The translations under genes and the position numbers were made by a program. 64,000 nucleotides of DNA from Candidatus Gastranaerophilales bacterium (lineage in GTDB: Bacteria; Cyanobacteriota; Vampirovibrionia; Gastranaerophilales; Gastranaerophilaceae): contig CALUTL010000002.1 of NCBI GenBank assembly GCA_944323655.1, forward strand, positions 62,001 to 126,000. Reading direction: 5' to 3'. How positions within the stretch are numbered: the stretch's first letter is position 1; each line of letters begins with the position of its first letter. Of this stretch, positions 16,480-24,243 are shown piece by piece. The notes under the pieces are model-generated. The model worked only from the letters and a program-made list of their open reading frames with translations, did no database searches and was not told where the DNA came from.

Positions 16480-17919
16480 TTAGCCGGCAGAGCCGATTTT
16501 ATGAATTTTAATAAAGTTTGTCCCGCCAATTAAGATATCAGGAAGCGAGCCTGTAAATATTATCTTATCGCCGTTATTAAGTCCGATTCTTTTTGTCATA
16601 AATTTATCTGCCAATTGAAGCTCTTTACGGTCAATTTTACCTTCATAGCCAACAACCACCGGGAAAATTCCTCTATAAAGCTTTAGAGTTCTGCATATAT
16701 TAATTTTAGGGCAGCAGGCGTAGATGGGGACACTCAATCTGCCTTCAGATAAGAACTGTGCCGTAAAACCGCTTCCGGTAAGTGCTACTACCGCTTTTAT
16801 ATCCATTTTCTTCGACATATCTGCTATTGACATTCCGATTGCCATTGCCTGATTGTCTTTTTCTTCCTCTATCATTTTGCGGGGGAATTTGTTCTTACGC
16901 ATAAACGGAGAGTTTTCAACCTCATCCGAAATCTTTTTCATCATTTCTACTGCCTTTACAGGATAAGCTCCTGCTGCGGTTTCGCCTGATAGCATTATTG
17001 CATCCGTTCCGTCAAGAATTGCGTTTGCTACGTCACTGGTTTCAGCCCTTGTCGGAATCGGGTTTTCTATCATACTTTCAAGCATTTGCGTTGCGACTAT
17101 TACAACTTTGCGCTTTATATTCGCTTTTCTTATAATTGTCTTCTGTACAATCGGTACTTTTTCAGTCGAAATTTCTATTCCTAAGTCGCCTCTTGCGACC
17201 ATAATTCCGTCCGAAACTTCAATTATTTTATCTATGTTCTCGACAGCTTGAGGCTTTTCTATCTTAGAAATTATTTTTATATCCTCGTTGTGATGGCTCT
17301 TTAATAACTCTCTTAACTGAATTACATCATCTGCATTTCTCACAAATGAAAGACCGAGATAATCAATCTCATTTTCTGCAGCGAATTTGACGAATTTTAA
17401 ATCTCTTTCCGTTAAAACATCTATGCTGCCGGTTGAGCCGGGAATGTTTATACCTTTTCTTTGTTTCAAAAGCCCGTCAGTTAATGCTTTTGCATAAATT
17501 ATTTCATTTTCAACCTTCTGAACCTCAAATTGAATTTTGCCGTCATCTATAAGAATCATCTCACCTTCTTTTACGTCTGACGCAATCCCTTTGTAATCAA
17601 CTGGTATAATGTCGTCTGTCATTTCGTTTTGGTGTCTGAATTTTAAGGTTTCGCCCTTCTTTAGTTCAATAGGTTTTTCAAGGCAGCCTATTCTTATTTT
17701 CGGACCTTGAAGATCCAGAAGTACAGGTATTATTGTTTCTTCTTCCTTCTCAATTTCTCTTATGTAATCAAGATTACGCTTGTGAATTTCAACGTCTTCG
17801 TGCGACGAATTAAGTCTGAACATCGTTACGCCTGCTTTATATAGTGTGCGTATCATTTCTTTTGTGTTTGAAGCAGGGCCTAGTGTTGCCACAATTTTTG
17901 TCATGTTAAAGTTTTCCAT
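16480..17919 (-). CDS. pyk: Pyruvate kinase
   Basis: Converts phosphoenolpyruvate and ADP to pyruvate and ATP, the last step of glycolysis. 479 aa. MTKIVATLGPASNT at the N-terminus; the active-site signature IISKIEKPQAVENID with the catalytic Lys; MVARGDLGIEI; and QMLESMIENPIPTRAETSDVANAILDGTDAIMLSGETAAG. The C-terminal regulatory domain is present, but there is no extra PEP-utiliser domain as found in some Firmicutes. The start chosen has AGAGGAAAATT upstream. It is monocistronic, with the bidirectional terminator at 16432-16457. Confidence 0.98.
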   Translation of the reverse strand: MENFNMTKIVATLGPASNTKEMIRTLYKAGVTMFRLNSSHEDVEIHKRNLDYIREIEKEEETIIPVLLDLQGPKIRIGCLEKPIELKKGETLKFRHQNEMTDDIIPVDYKGIASDVKEGEMILIDDGKIQFEVQKVENEIIYAKALTDGLLKQRKGINIPGSTGSIDVLTERDLKFVKFAAENEIDYLGLSFVRNADDVIQLRELLKSHHNEDIKIISKIEKPQAVENIDKIIEVSDGIMVARGDLGIEISTEKVPIVQKTIIRKANIKRKVVIVATQMLESMIENPIPTRAETSDVANAILDGTDAIMLSGETAAGAYPVKAVEMMKKISDEVENSPFMRKNKFPRKMIEEEKDNQAMAIGMSIADMSKKMDIKAVVALTGSGFTAQFLSEGRLSVPIYACCPKINICRTLKLYRGIFPVVVGYEGKIDRKELQLADKFMTKRIGLNNGDKIIFTGSLPDILIGGTNFIKIHKIGSAG

Positions 17920-18073
17920 AATTTTCCTCTTGCGCGGGGTGCGCTATTTATATATTCTACCAAATGCTTTATTTTCAATACTTTTGCATCTCTTTACAAA
18001 AAAAAGAACTTTAATTATAATTTTTATATTATCATAAAAATCTTGTTGTAGTAAAGATGAGGAATTGAGATTT

Positions 18074-19345
18074 ATGAAAAATTTTCTAGCAACTATGATG
18101 GCTTTGTGCTTAATTGCATTTGCGGCCATTCCTGTGTTCGCTGCTACTCAAATTAATGATGTCAGCGAAGGCTACTGGGCTCAAAAAGAAATTCTTGATG
18201 TTGTTTCTAACGATATCATGACTCTTGATGAGGACAACAATTTTAATCCTGAAAAGGATGTTCCGAGAATTTGTTTTGTTAAGTCACTTTTGAAATTGTT
18301 ATCTAATGACAATTTGAATGTTTCTATCGCAAACTCATTCTCTGATGTTACAACTGCTGATAAAAATTATGATGATATTTTGCGTTCTCAGCAGTTAGGA
18401 CTTGTTTACGGATATCCCGACGGAACATTCAAGGCTTCTAAATTGATGTCAAGAGCTGAAACTCAGTCTGTAATCAGCCATATTACTCAAGACAAAGTTT
18501 CTGATACTTCCGCTCTTAATTCATTTGCCGATGCAAACAAAGTTCCTTGCTGGGCTAAACAGGTTTACGCTAAAACTCTTGAATACGGAATTTACGTAAA
18601 CTATCCGAACGAAAATGAGCTTCGCCCGAATGACAACCTTACAAGAGCTGAAGCTGCCGTTCTTCTTTCAAGACTTAAAGCTAAATTAGATCTTGTTAAA
18701 AAAGAATACAAAGGCGAAAATATCGAACATTTGAAGGTTAAGAGAAATGCTCCTAACAATGAAGTTTATGTTCTCGAAAATTCAAACTTGATTAAAGAAG
18801 GTAACGTTCTTGAAGTTTCATTCACTGACAAATTCAGATCTGAAGAAGCTTCAGCAGGCCAAGCAGTCTACTTCGTTAACGAAGAACCTATCTACACTGA
18901 AGAAGGTACTTTAATTGTTCCTGCAAATTCTAAATTTAACGGTACAGTTGTTGCAATCGAAAATGAAAAATGGTTTAACAAAAATGCAAGAGTTTACGTT
19001 CAGTTAACCGAAATCGTTACTCCTGACGGAAAATCTACTTCTTTAAATGCTAAGCCGTTCTACAAAAATTATGCACTAAAAGAAGGACCTTGGATGACAG
19101 CAGGTAAATTGTTACTTTATACAGCAGGCGGTGCTGCTATCGGTACTGGTGCAGGTGTTGGTTTCTCATTCATCCCGAACCCTGTTAAAGTTGGTACCGG
19201 TGTTGCTATCGGTACTCCTGTCGGTGCTGGTGTAGGTTTGGTTACAGGACTTGTTACTAAAGGACTTAAATACCACGCTAAAGCAGGTGAAGAAATTTAT
19301 ATTATCTTGCTTGACGATGCAGCTGTTGCTAAACAAGCTCTATAA
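18074..19345 (+). CDS. SLH-domain surface protein with glycine-zipper C-terminus
   Basis: 423 aa from ATG 18074. GAGGA lies 10 bases upstream, while the in-frame TTG at 18065 would overlap it. The signal peptide ends near VFAATQ. Three SLH repeats follow at about residues 27-72, 85-138 and 150-203, with GYPDGTF, MSRAE and LTRAEAAVLLSRL as typical words. A beta-rich middle follows (VLEVSFTDKFR...GTVVAIENEKWF), then a Gly-zipper stretch (AAIGTGAGVGFSFIP, GTPVGAGVGLVTGL). SLH domains bind pyruvylated cell-wall polysaccharide; the csaB gene at 41.5 kb would make that ligand. It is much shorter than cyanobacterial SLH porins and no barrel is obvious. Own promoter and terminator. Confidence 0.9.
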   Translation: MKNFLATMMALCLIAFAAIPVFAATQINDVSEGYWAQKEILDVVSNDIMTLDEDNNFNPEKDVPRICFVKSLLKLLSNDNLNVSIANSFSDVTTADKNYDDILRSQQLGLVYGYPDGTFKASKLMSRAETQSVISHITQDKVSDTSALNSFADANKVPCWAKQVYAKTLEYGIYVNYPNENELRPNDNLTRAEAAVLLSRLKAKLDLVKKEYKGENIEHLKVKRNAPNNEVYVLENSNLIKEGNVLEVSFTDKFRSEEASAGQAVYFVNEEPIYTEEGTLIVPANSKFNGTVVAIENEKWFNKNARVYVQLTEIVTPDGKSTSLNAKPFYKNYALKEGPWMTAGKLLLYTAGGAAIGTGAGVGFSFIPNPVKVGTGVAIGTPVGAGVGLVTGLVTKGLKYHAKAGEEIYIILLDDAAVAKQAL

Positions 19346-19365
19346 TTAAAAACCTTTTATGAAAA

Positions 19366-19394
19366 GGCCGGTTTATTTAAACCGGTCTTTTTTT
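19366..19394 (+). terminator. Intrinsic terminator after the SLH gene
   Basis: CCGGTTT-ATTT-AAACCGG stem followed by TCTTTTTTT, 20 bases after the stop codon. Confidence 0.9.
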
Positions 19395-19530
19395 GCACTT
19401 TAAAATACAAACTTTCAGATTAGTCGATTCGTCTATTTCTATTGCACTGTCAGGTATCGTATATTTCTTTAAAAAACTTAAAATAAGTATGTGGATGCGT
19501 TTATCTGCAAAATTATAAAGGAGAATATGT

Positions 19531-19827
19531 ATGAAAAGATTATTTATGACAATGGCATTATTCGGGGTGTTTTTAATCCCCGCTCAAAGTGCAAATGCGT
19601 GGGAAGTTAGTCAGTTGAATCCGCTTCCTTATGTCGGAATCGGACAAAATACAAGCACTTTTAGCTTGAATCCTTTTACGGGATTTAAAAATTGTAATCC
19701 TTGTAAAGTTAAGAAAGCCGATTGTGATCCGTGTCGGGCAAGAATGGTTATAAATCCTTGCAATAAGTGCGTTAAAGCATTTCCAAATGCACCGTGCGGA
19801 TGCAGGCAATTTATTTATGATTATTAA
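19531..19827 (+). CDS. Small secreted cysteine-rich protein
   Basis: 98 aa. The signal peptide is MKRLFMTMALFGVFLIPAQSANA; cleavage probably follows SANA. The mature part has eight Cys in four pairs: NCNPC, DCDPC, NPCNKC and PCGC, i.e. repeated CxPC or CxxC words, in a short Asn/Pro-rich chain ending FIYDY. It could be a disulfide-knotted or metal-binding envelope protein; no family recognised. AAAGGAG lies 7 bases before the ATG. It is monocistronic, about 185 bases after the SLH gene and ending at the terminator at 19851. Confidence 0.75.
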   Translation: MKRLFMTMALFGVFLIPAQSANAWEVSQLNPLPYVGIGQNTSTFSLNPFTGFKNCNPCKVKKADCDPCRARMVINPCNKCVKAFPNAPCGCRQFIYDY

Positions 19828-19850
19828 TTGAAATTAAGTCCTGTACAAAA

Positions 19851-19877
19851 AATCCCTCAATAAAGAGGGATTTTTTT
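19851..19877. terminator. Bidirectional intrinsic terminator
   Basis: AATCCCTC (19851-19858) pairs with GAGGGATT (19865-19872), with T-runs on both strands. It serves the Cys-rich protein gene (plus) and the kinase gene (minus). Confidence 0.88.
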
Positions 19878-19878
19878 A

Positions 19879-20715
19879 TTAGTAAACTATTTCTTCAAGA
19901 GTTTTAAAGATTTTATCCGTAATCTGCCTGATATATTCTTGGCTGACCATACCGTTTATAACGGCATCAGATATTTGATATGCAGGACGAATATATTCTT
20001 GAGCAGTTTTATTTACATCTGCAAATTGTAAATCTGCCGCTTTGCCTGTCTTGCCTCTTAATGCCGCACGCTTGTACCAGCGTTCTTTTATTACATCCAG
20101 CGGGGTGAATACGTAAACTTTTACGTCCATTATTTCTCTTAAACCTTCGTTTAAAACGTATAAGCCTTCTGTTAAAATTACTTTGGCCGGCTTTTTAAGA
20201 TCTCCGTCAGGGTTACTTTCGCAAGTAACAAAGTCGTAAAGAGGTGATTTTATTTCTTTACCTTGTTTAAGAGATATGAGATGTTTTTTCATTAATTCAA
20301 GATTTATTGCGTCAGGAGTGTCAAAGCTGAAGCCTGTTTTAAATAGTGCTTCATAACTGCCTGCTTCCTGAAGCTCTTTGGAGGTGTCTTTATAATAGTC
20401 GTCACATCGGATTACGGTATAAATCCCCTCTTTTTTCTCTTTGACGCAAGCTTTTATTGTATTATCAACAAAAACGGTTTTTCCTGAAGCACTTTCTCCT
20501 GTTATTCCTATCAAAAAAGTCTTTTTCTTCTCCTGCACAACCATTCTTGCTATATTTAATATCAAATTATCTGAAGTCTTCAAAAATAATGGCTGTGGTT
20601 GTGTTTTATCTTCTTCAAGAATCTTTTTTAATGCTTCCACAATTGTAGAAATCATTTCCATATCCCGTCGAGAAGAATAATAATCATAACTTGTCAACTG
20701 AAAATCCGTTTTCAT
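19879..20715 (-). CDS. Uridine kinase / phosphoribulokinase-family P-loop kinase
   Basis: 278 aa. Walker A GITGESASGKT (near residues 73-83) and the uridine-kinase-like segment VIRCDDYYKDTSKEL (substrate Asp); FDTPDAINLELMKKHL, KSPLYDFVT and ILTEGLYVL are hallmarks of the PRK/uridine kinase family. The N-terminal 65 residues are an extension relative to Udk (~210 aa). It probably phosphorylates uridine/cytidine or a related sugar substrate, but the exact substrate is not set by motifs alone. Monocistronic. Confidence 0.82.
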   Translation of the reverse strand: MKTDFQLTSYDYYSSRRDMEMISTIVEALKKILEEDKTQPQPLFLKTSDNLILNIARMVVQEKKKTFLIGITGESASGKTVFVDNTIKACVKEKKEGIYTVIRCDDYYKDTSKELQEAGSYEALFKTGFSFDTPDAINLELMKKHLISLKQGKEIKSPLYDFVTCESNPDGDLKKPAKVILTEGLYVLNEGLREIMDVKVYVFTPLDVIKERWYKRAALRGKTGKAADLQFADVNKTAQEYIRPAYQISDAVINGMVSQEYIRQITDKIFKTLEEIVY

Positions 20716-20875
20716 ATTTCCTTTAACCCTTTAAAAATCTTATTTTAATATTGTACTTTAAACTATTTTTAATTTCCGCTAATAATAAATTTTGTAACAA
20801 AAATATTTAAAAAATTAAAGAAACGGGCAGAATATCCGTAATGGACTAATGTAGAGATAATTGGAGTATGTAAAT

Positions 20876-21049
20876 ATGTACGAAGACGAAATTTTTGAAA
20901 ACGCATTACGTGAAAGCAGAGAGCAGAATTACGAACATTTGAAAACAGAAATTTCTTCAATGGAACTTGCTATTGAAAAATTTTTAAATAGCGTACTTGA
21001 GTGTACAGCTTCTGTATCTGAAAGAGACTTCAATGTTACGACACTATAG
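20876..21049 (+). CDS. Small acidic protein, unknown
   Basis: 57 aa: acidic, amphipathic-helical (EDEIFENALRESREQNYEHLKTEIS, then SMELAIEKFLNSVLECTAS). GGAG (20863-20866) lies 9 bases before the ATG at 20876. The stop codon is inside the stem of the terminator at 21041-21065, so the transcript is a compact single-gene unit. No family recognised. Confidence 0.6.
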   Translation: MYEDEIFENALRESREQNYEHLKTEISSMELAIEKFLNSVLECTASVSERDFNVTTL

Positions 21050-21070
21050 TTTTTGGCTATAGTGTCTTTT
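21041..21070 (+). terminator. Intrinsic terminator overlapping a stop codon
   Basis: ACACTATAG (21041-21049) pairs with CTATAGTGT (21057-21065), followed by CTTTT. The TAG stop of the 57-aa gene forms the top of the left arm. Confidence 0.8.
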
Positions 21071-21073
21071 ATA

Positions 21074-22858
21074 TTATGCGTACATTCCCCCGCTGTAAGG
21101 CATCATGAACGGGTTATTAAACATCATCGGATTTGAAAATCCACTGTTAAACCCGTACATTCCGTACATTCCGCCTGAACTTTGGTTATTCATTGAGCTT
21201 AGACAATTTAAGACATAATCAAGTTTTGCGATTGTTTCTTTATATTTTTCGCTGTTATCAGTTTTCGATTCCTCTTTTGAGTCTGACTCAGTTGTTGACT
21301 CTTGTTGTGTTTCGTCAGCGGTTGTATTGGTATCGGTTGATTGCGCTTCTTCAGCTGAAGTTGTTGACGTTGTACTTGATGCTGCCGGCTGCTGTGATTG
21401 TTGTGCTGTTTGCTGTTCTATTGGTTTTTCTAATTTTCTGGTTTCTGCAACACTTCCTATATCGCCGTTTTGGTATGCTGTTACAACATTTGTATAAGCT
21501 TTTTCAATGTCTTTGTTTTCTGTCGGATCTTGTTCGTATCTGTTCTTTGCCGCAATAAGAACTGCTTCTAAAACTTCATCATCTTGTTGCGCTTGCATTG
21601 CTAAGTCTTTAGCCGGTTGGTTTACGGTTCTGTCTTGCAATTGATCAAGCTCTGATTTACCAATAGCTTTTTCCATCGCTTTGCCCGCAAGCCAGCTAGA
21701 AAGAAGCCCGACTCCAAGTCCAACAACCGCTCCGATAGCCGTTCCGACACCTGGTGCTACTGAACCCAATGCTGCTCCTTTTGCTGCCCAAGCTGCTGCT
21801 ACTGCTGCGGTACCAATTTTGGCACCGATTGCGTATGCCGCAACCTGCGCTCCTGCGGTTGCTACTACTCGACCGGTCTGCTTCAAGGCTTTTTGAGTCC
21901 CTGTTCCCTCGCCAGGTCTTACAGGATCCCCGTTTTCATCGACTTGGTCAAATGTCTGTTTTGTGGCCATAATTTCAGGCACTGCTAACGCTAAATCTAT
22001 GCCTACTGCAGTCAAGGCATTTGCTTTCCCGAATTTTGCAACGGATCTTAATTTGGAAGATTTGGTTAATGCTGTGTTTACAGCACCTTTTGCTTTGTTA
22101 TATCCCGTTACCTTTTTTACTCCGTTCCAAAGTTTTCCGCGTTTTGTAAGCGGTTTTAAAGCTCCGCTTGTCTTTGCAACGTGCAGCTTTTGGTTAGCTT
22201 CTGCTATCGCTTTTTCTATTTCCTTCATTTTGTCTGCGTAAGCTTTACCTTTTAATGTTTTTGATTCATTTATTAATCGTCTTACATCATCGTAATATTG
22301 TGACTGATTGAACTCACTTAAAGCTTTTTGTGCGTTTTTAAGCTGTTTTGTAAGTTGTTTATCAGTGAGGTCAGTAACAAACTTTTTAGCTTCCGCTTTT
22401 GTCATACCTTGTGAAGTTTGAAAATCTTTAAAAGCATTTTGAAGTTCTTTTAATTTTTTTGTTTTTTCAGCACCTTTAAGAGTTTTAGCTTCTTTGGCCA
22501 GATTTCTTATATTTTCAGCTTTTTGTAATTTTTGAAGTTCACTTGTCGGATTTGAAACAGGGCGAAAGCGTTTTTCAAGATCTCTTATTTCTAAGTTTCT
22601 CTGAAAATTATCGTAAGATTCTCTAAAATTTGCTCCTTTAAGTGTCTGTTCTGTAGTCTTAAGCTCGTTCCAAGCTGCTTTCGGATTTTTAATATCGGGC
22701 GCAATACTGTTGAAGCCTCGCAATGTTTTTTCAATTCCTATGGTCAATGGAATTGTTGAGGAATCAATTATTGATATTCTCTGTTCCTCTGGAGTAAGTC
22801 CCCTTGCATATCTTGTCAGCATATAGACGTCATTGTTTACTTTAATACTGTCACCCAT
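21074..22858 (-). CDS. 594-aa helical/glycine-zipper protein, paralogue of next gene
   Basis: No known family. Residues 60-230 are Lys/Glu-rich helices with a repeated word TLKG[AK] at about 72, 127 and 201; the last two are preceded by [IV]R[NR]L..E.K. A core at 269-299 (SKLRSVAKFGKANALTAVGI then DLALAVPEIMAT) aligns with the neighbour at 23.0 kb. A hydrophobic Ala/Gly-zipper segment follows at 332-400 (GVGTAIGAVVGLGVGLLSSWL), then a Gln/Ser/Thr/Glu-rich linker and a Gly/Met/Tyr/Phe/Asn tail (GGMYGMYGFNSGFSNPMMF). Such zippers occur in membrane-inserting or toxin-delivery proteins, but no toxin domain is visible. The leader contains CTTTATATAAGTATA, which partly resembles the shared AT element. 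Confidence 0.75.
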   Translation of the reverse strand: MGDSIKVNNDVYMLTRYARGLTPEEQRISIIDSSTIPLTIGIEKTLRGFNSIAPDIKNPKAAWNELKTTEQTLKGANFRESYDNFQRNLEIRDLEKRFRPVSNPTSELQKLQKAENIRNLAKEAKTLKGAEKTKKLKELQNAFKDFQTSQGMTKAEAKKFVTDLTDKQLTKQLKNAQKALSEFNQSQYYDDVRRLINESKTLKGKAYADKMKEIEKAIAEANQKLHVAKTSGALKPLTKRGKLWNGVKKVTGYNKAKGAVNTALTKSSKLRSVAKFGKANALTAVGIDLALAVPEIMATKQTFDQVDENGDPVRPGEGTGTQKALKQTGRVVATAGAQVAAYAIGAKIGTAAVAAAWAAKGAALGSVAPGVGTAIGAVVGLGVGLLSSWLAGKAMEKAIGKSELDQLQDRTVNQPAKDLAMQAQQDDEVLEAVLIAAKNRYEQDPTENKDIEKAYTNVVTAYQNGDIGSVAETRKLEKPIEQQTAQQSQQPAASSTTSTTSAEEAQSTDTNTTADETQQESTTESDSKEESKTDNSEKYKETIAKLDYVLNCLSSMNNQSSGGMYGMYGFNSGFSNPMMFNNPFMMPYSGGMYA

Positions 22859-22936
22859 AATTTTTCCTCTGTAATTTTCCCCGTTTATACTTATATAAAG
22901 AATTTCTATTAATTAAAATTGCTTTATAAATGGAAA

Positions 22937-22968
22937 AAGTACTAAGTTTTGTTAAGAACTTAGTACTT
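22937..22968 (-). terminator. Intrinsic terminator between paralogues
   Basis: AAGTACTAAGTT (22937-22948) pairs perfectly with AACTTAGTACTT (22957-22968), a 12-bp stem with T5 on the minus strand after it. It ends the 296-aa gene, so its downstream paralogue is transcribed separately. A second weaker hairpin (AATCCC/GGGATT) lies just to its right. Confidence 0.75.
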
Positions 22969-23004
22969 TCAATCCCTAGGGTTGCAGGGGATTTGGAGTT
23001 AAAT

Positions 23005-23895
23005 CTATATCATTCTGTTAAAAGTTCCATAAGGGTTTGAGGCATTCGGAAACTGTGAATTGAAATTGTTTCCGCCTGCATATTGCATATACATTTGTTG
23101 GAGCTTCATAAATTCTTCATCGCTCATCCCGCTGCCTGCTCCTGCTGAAGCTGATGCTGCAAACGGGTTTGTGCCGCTGCTTCCGCCGTATGGAATTTGT
23201 GTCGGGTCAAATGAAAATTGAGTTGTTCCTGTATTATTTGCTGCTGCAAGTTTTTCTTCAGCTTTTTTCTCTGAATAACTTTTTCCTACAACAAATCTTC
23301 CAATCATATCACCTACTGCAAAGCCAAAAACTCCGCCTAATAAAGGAACCGGAATTAAAGTTTGAGCTAAAGCGCCGCAAAGTGTGCTAAATCCAAGCCT
23401 TACACCTGTCTTTGCGGTTTCGCCTGCACCAGTTAATAATCCGTCATTATATGTTGCTTTTACAATATTTGGTAGTTCAACTGCAAGTGTTATCACCGCA
23501 CCTATAAGCGGCATTCTTTTTCCAAAAACTTTGCCTATACTGCCAAGTCTTGCCCATAGTTTTGATTTATTCGCTGCTTTGGCTGTATCTCCTGCTACTT
23601 TCCAACCGTCCTTCAGTTCAGGCCAAATGCTTGTTATACTTTTCTTTGTTGCCTTCCAAAAAGAACCGTTATTTTCTGCCAGTAATCTGTCGTTATGCTT
23701 TATTGCTGCATTTGTTCCGGCATTGAATGCTCTGCTGAATTTCTTCTTGAATGGTAAATTATTTTTTTTACCAACTTTCCAGCTTGCGTTGAATCTGTTA
23801 GCAAATGTGTCATATCCAGTTCCAAATACAAAATCAGGATATAATTTCATATACTTCCAAGCACTATTTACTGCACTATCTACTGTAACAGTCAT
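23005..23895 (-). CDS. 296-aa glycine-zipper protein, paralogue of previous gene
   Basis: No known family. The N-terminal ~110 residues are basic and aromatic (WKYMKLYPDFVFGTGYDTFANRF, FKKKFSRAFNAGTNAAIKHNDR). A core at 111-147 (SKLWARLGSIGKVFGKRMPL then IGAVITLAVELPNIVKAT) aligns with the 594-aa neighbour: SKL...GK...L.AV...LA..P.I..AT. A hydrophobic Gly-rich segment lies at 165-203 (LIPVPLLGGVFGFAVGDMIG). The tail is Gly/Ser/Ala/Asn/Met-rich (SAGAGSGMSDEEF, MYMQYAGGNNFNSQF). The shared order of modules suggests duplication and divergence. It is probably membrane-associated or exported; no signal peptide is evident. Confidence 0.75.
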   Translation of the reverse strand: MTVTVDSAVNSAWKYMKLYPDFVFGTGYDTFANRFNASWKVGKKNNLPFKKKFSRAFNAGTNAAIKHNDRLLAENNGSFWKATKKSITSIWPELKDGWKVAGDTAKAANKSKLWARLGSIGKVFGKRMPLIGAVITLAVELPNIVKATYNDGLLTGAGETAKTGVRLGFSTLCGALAQTLIPVPLLGGVFGFAVGDMIGRFVVGKSYSEKKAEEKLAAANNTGTTQFSFDPTQIPYGGSSGTNPFAASASAGAGSGMSDEEFMKLQQMYMQYAGGNNFNSQFPNASNPYGTFNRMI

Positions 23896-24004
23896 TCTTA
23901 GCCTACCTGTTTTTTAACCTAACCTTATCTATATAAAAAAAATTATTTTTAAATAATTGCGCTTAATTTGATATTTGTAACGAATTGTTACAAGGAATCT
24001 TTTC

Positions 24005-24033
24005 TTTACAAACATCTTAAATAGCTGTATAAT
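24005..24033 (+). promoter_or_regulatory. Sigma70-type promoter giving a leaderless mRNA
   Basis: TTTACA (24005-24010), 17-base spacer, TATAAT (24028-24033). The ATG of the 67-aa gene begins 7 bases after the -10 box, where transcription normally starts. There is no room for a Shine-Dalgarno sequence. Confidence 0.75.
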
Positions 24034-24039
24034 TTGCTT

Positions 24040-24243
24040 ATGTACAGCCAAAATTCAAAAGTATTTATAGAAGATGACGATTTATGCATAACTTGTGAAA
24101 ATTATGTAAAAGAAATGGATTGTCCGCTTCTTGCTGCTCTGGCTTTGGGGGATGTGTATCTTGAGGATTCGCTGCAGGTTACAAATTGCGGATTTTATAA
24201 AGAATTTAAGCGTAACTTACGTATTGTAAAGGATGAGGAATAA
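24040..24243 (+). CDS. Small four-cysteine protein coupled to isocitrate dehydrogenase
   Basis: 67 aa. LCITCENYVKEMDCPLLAAL then VTNCGFYKEF gives CxxC-x8-CP...C, suggesting a bound metal or Fe-S centre. No family recognised with certainty. The stop TAA is immediately followed by the ATG of the dehydrogenase gene, so the two are translationally linked. Start chosen at ATG 24040; the upstream in-frame TTG would precede the expected transcription start. Probably leaderless. Confidence 0.7.
   Translation: MYSQNSKVFIEDDDLCITCENYVKEMDCPLLAALALGDVYLEDSLQVTNCGFYKEFKRNLRIVKDEE

Noticed and set aside
22971-23004. Second hairpin (AATCCC/GGGATT) as a riboswitch or attenuator
   Set aside because: It is short, lies between a stop codon and a stronger terminator, and has no alternative pairing partner I could find.
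21074-23895. Polymorphic toxin locus
   Set aside because: Glycine zippers resemble toxin translocation segments, but there is no recognisable nuclease, deaminase or other effector domain, no pre-toxin motif and no immunity gene.
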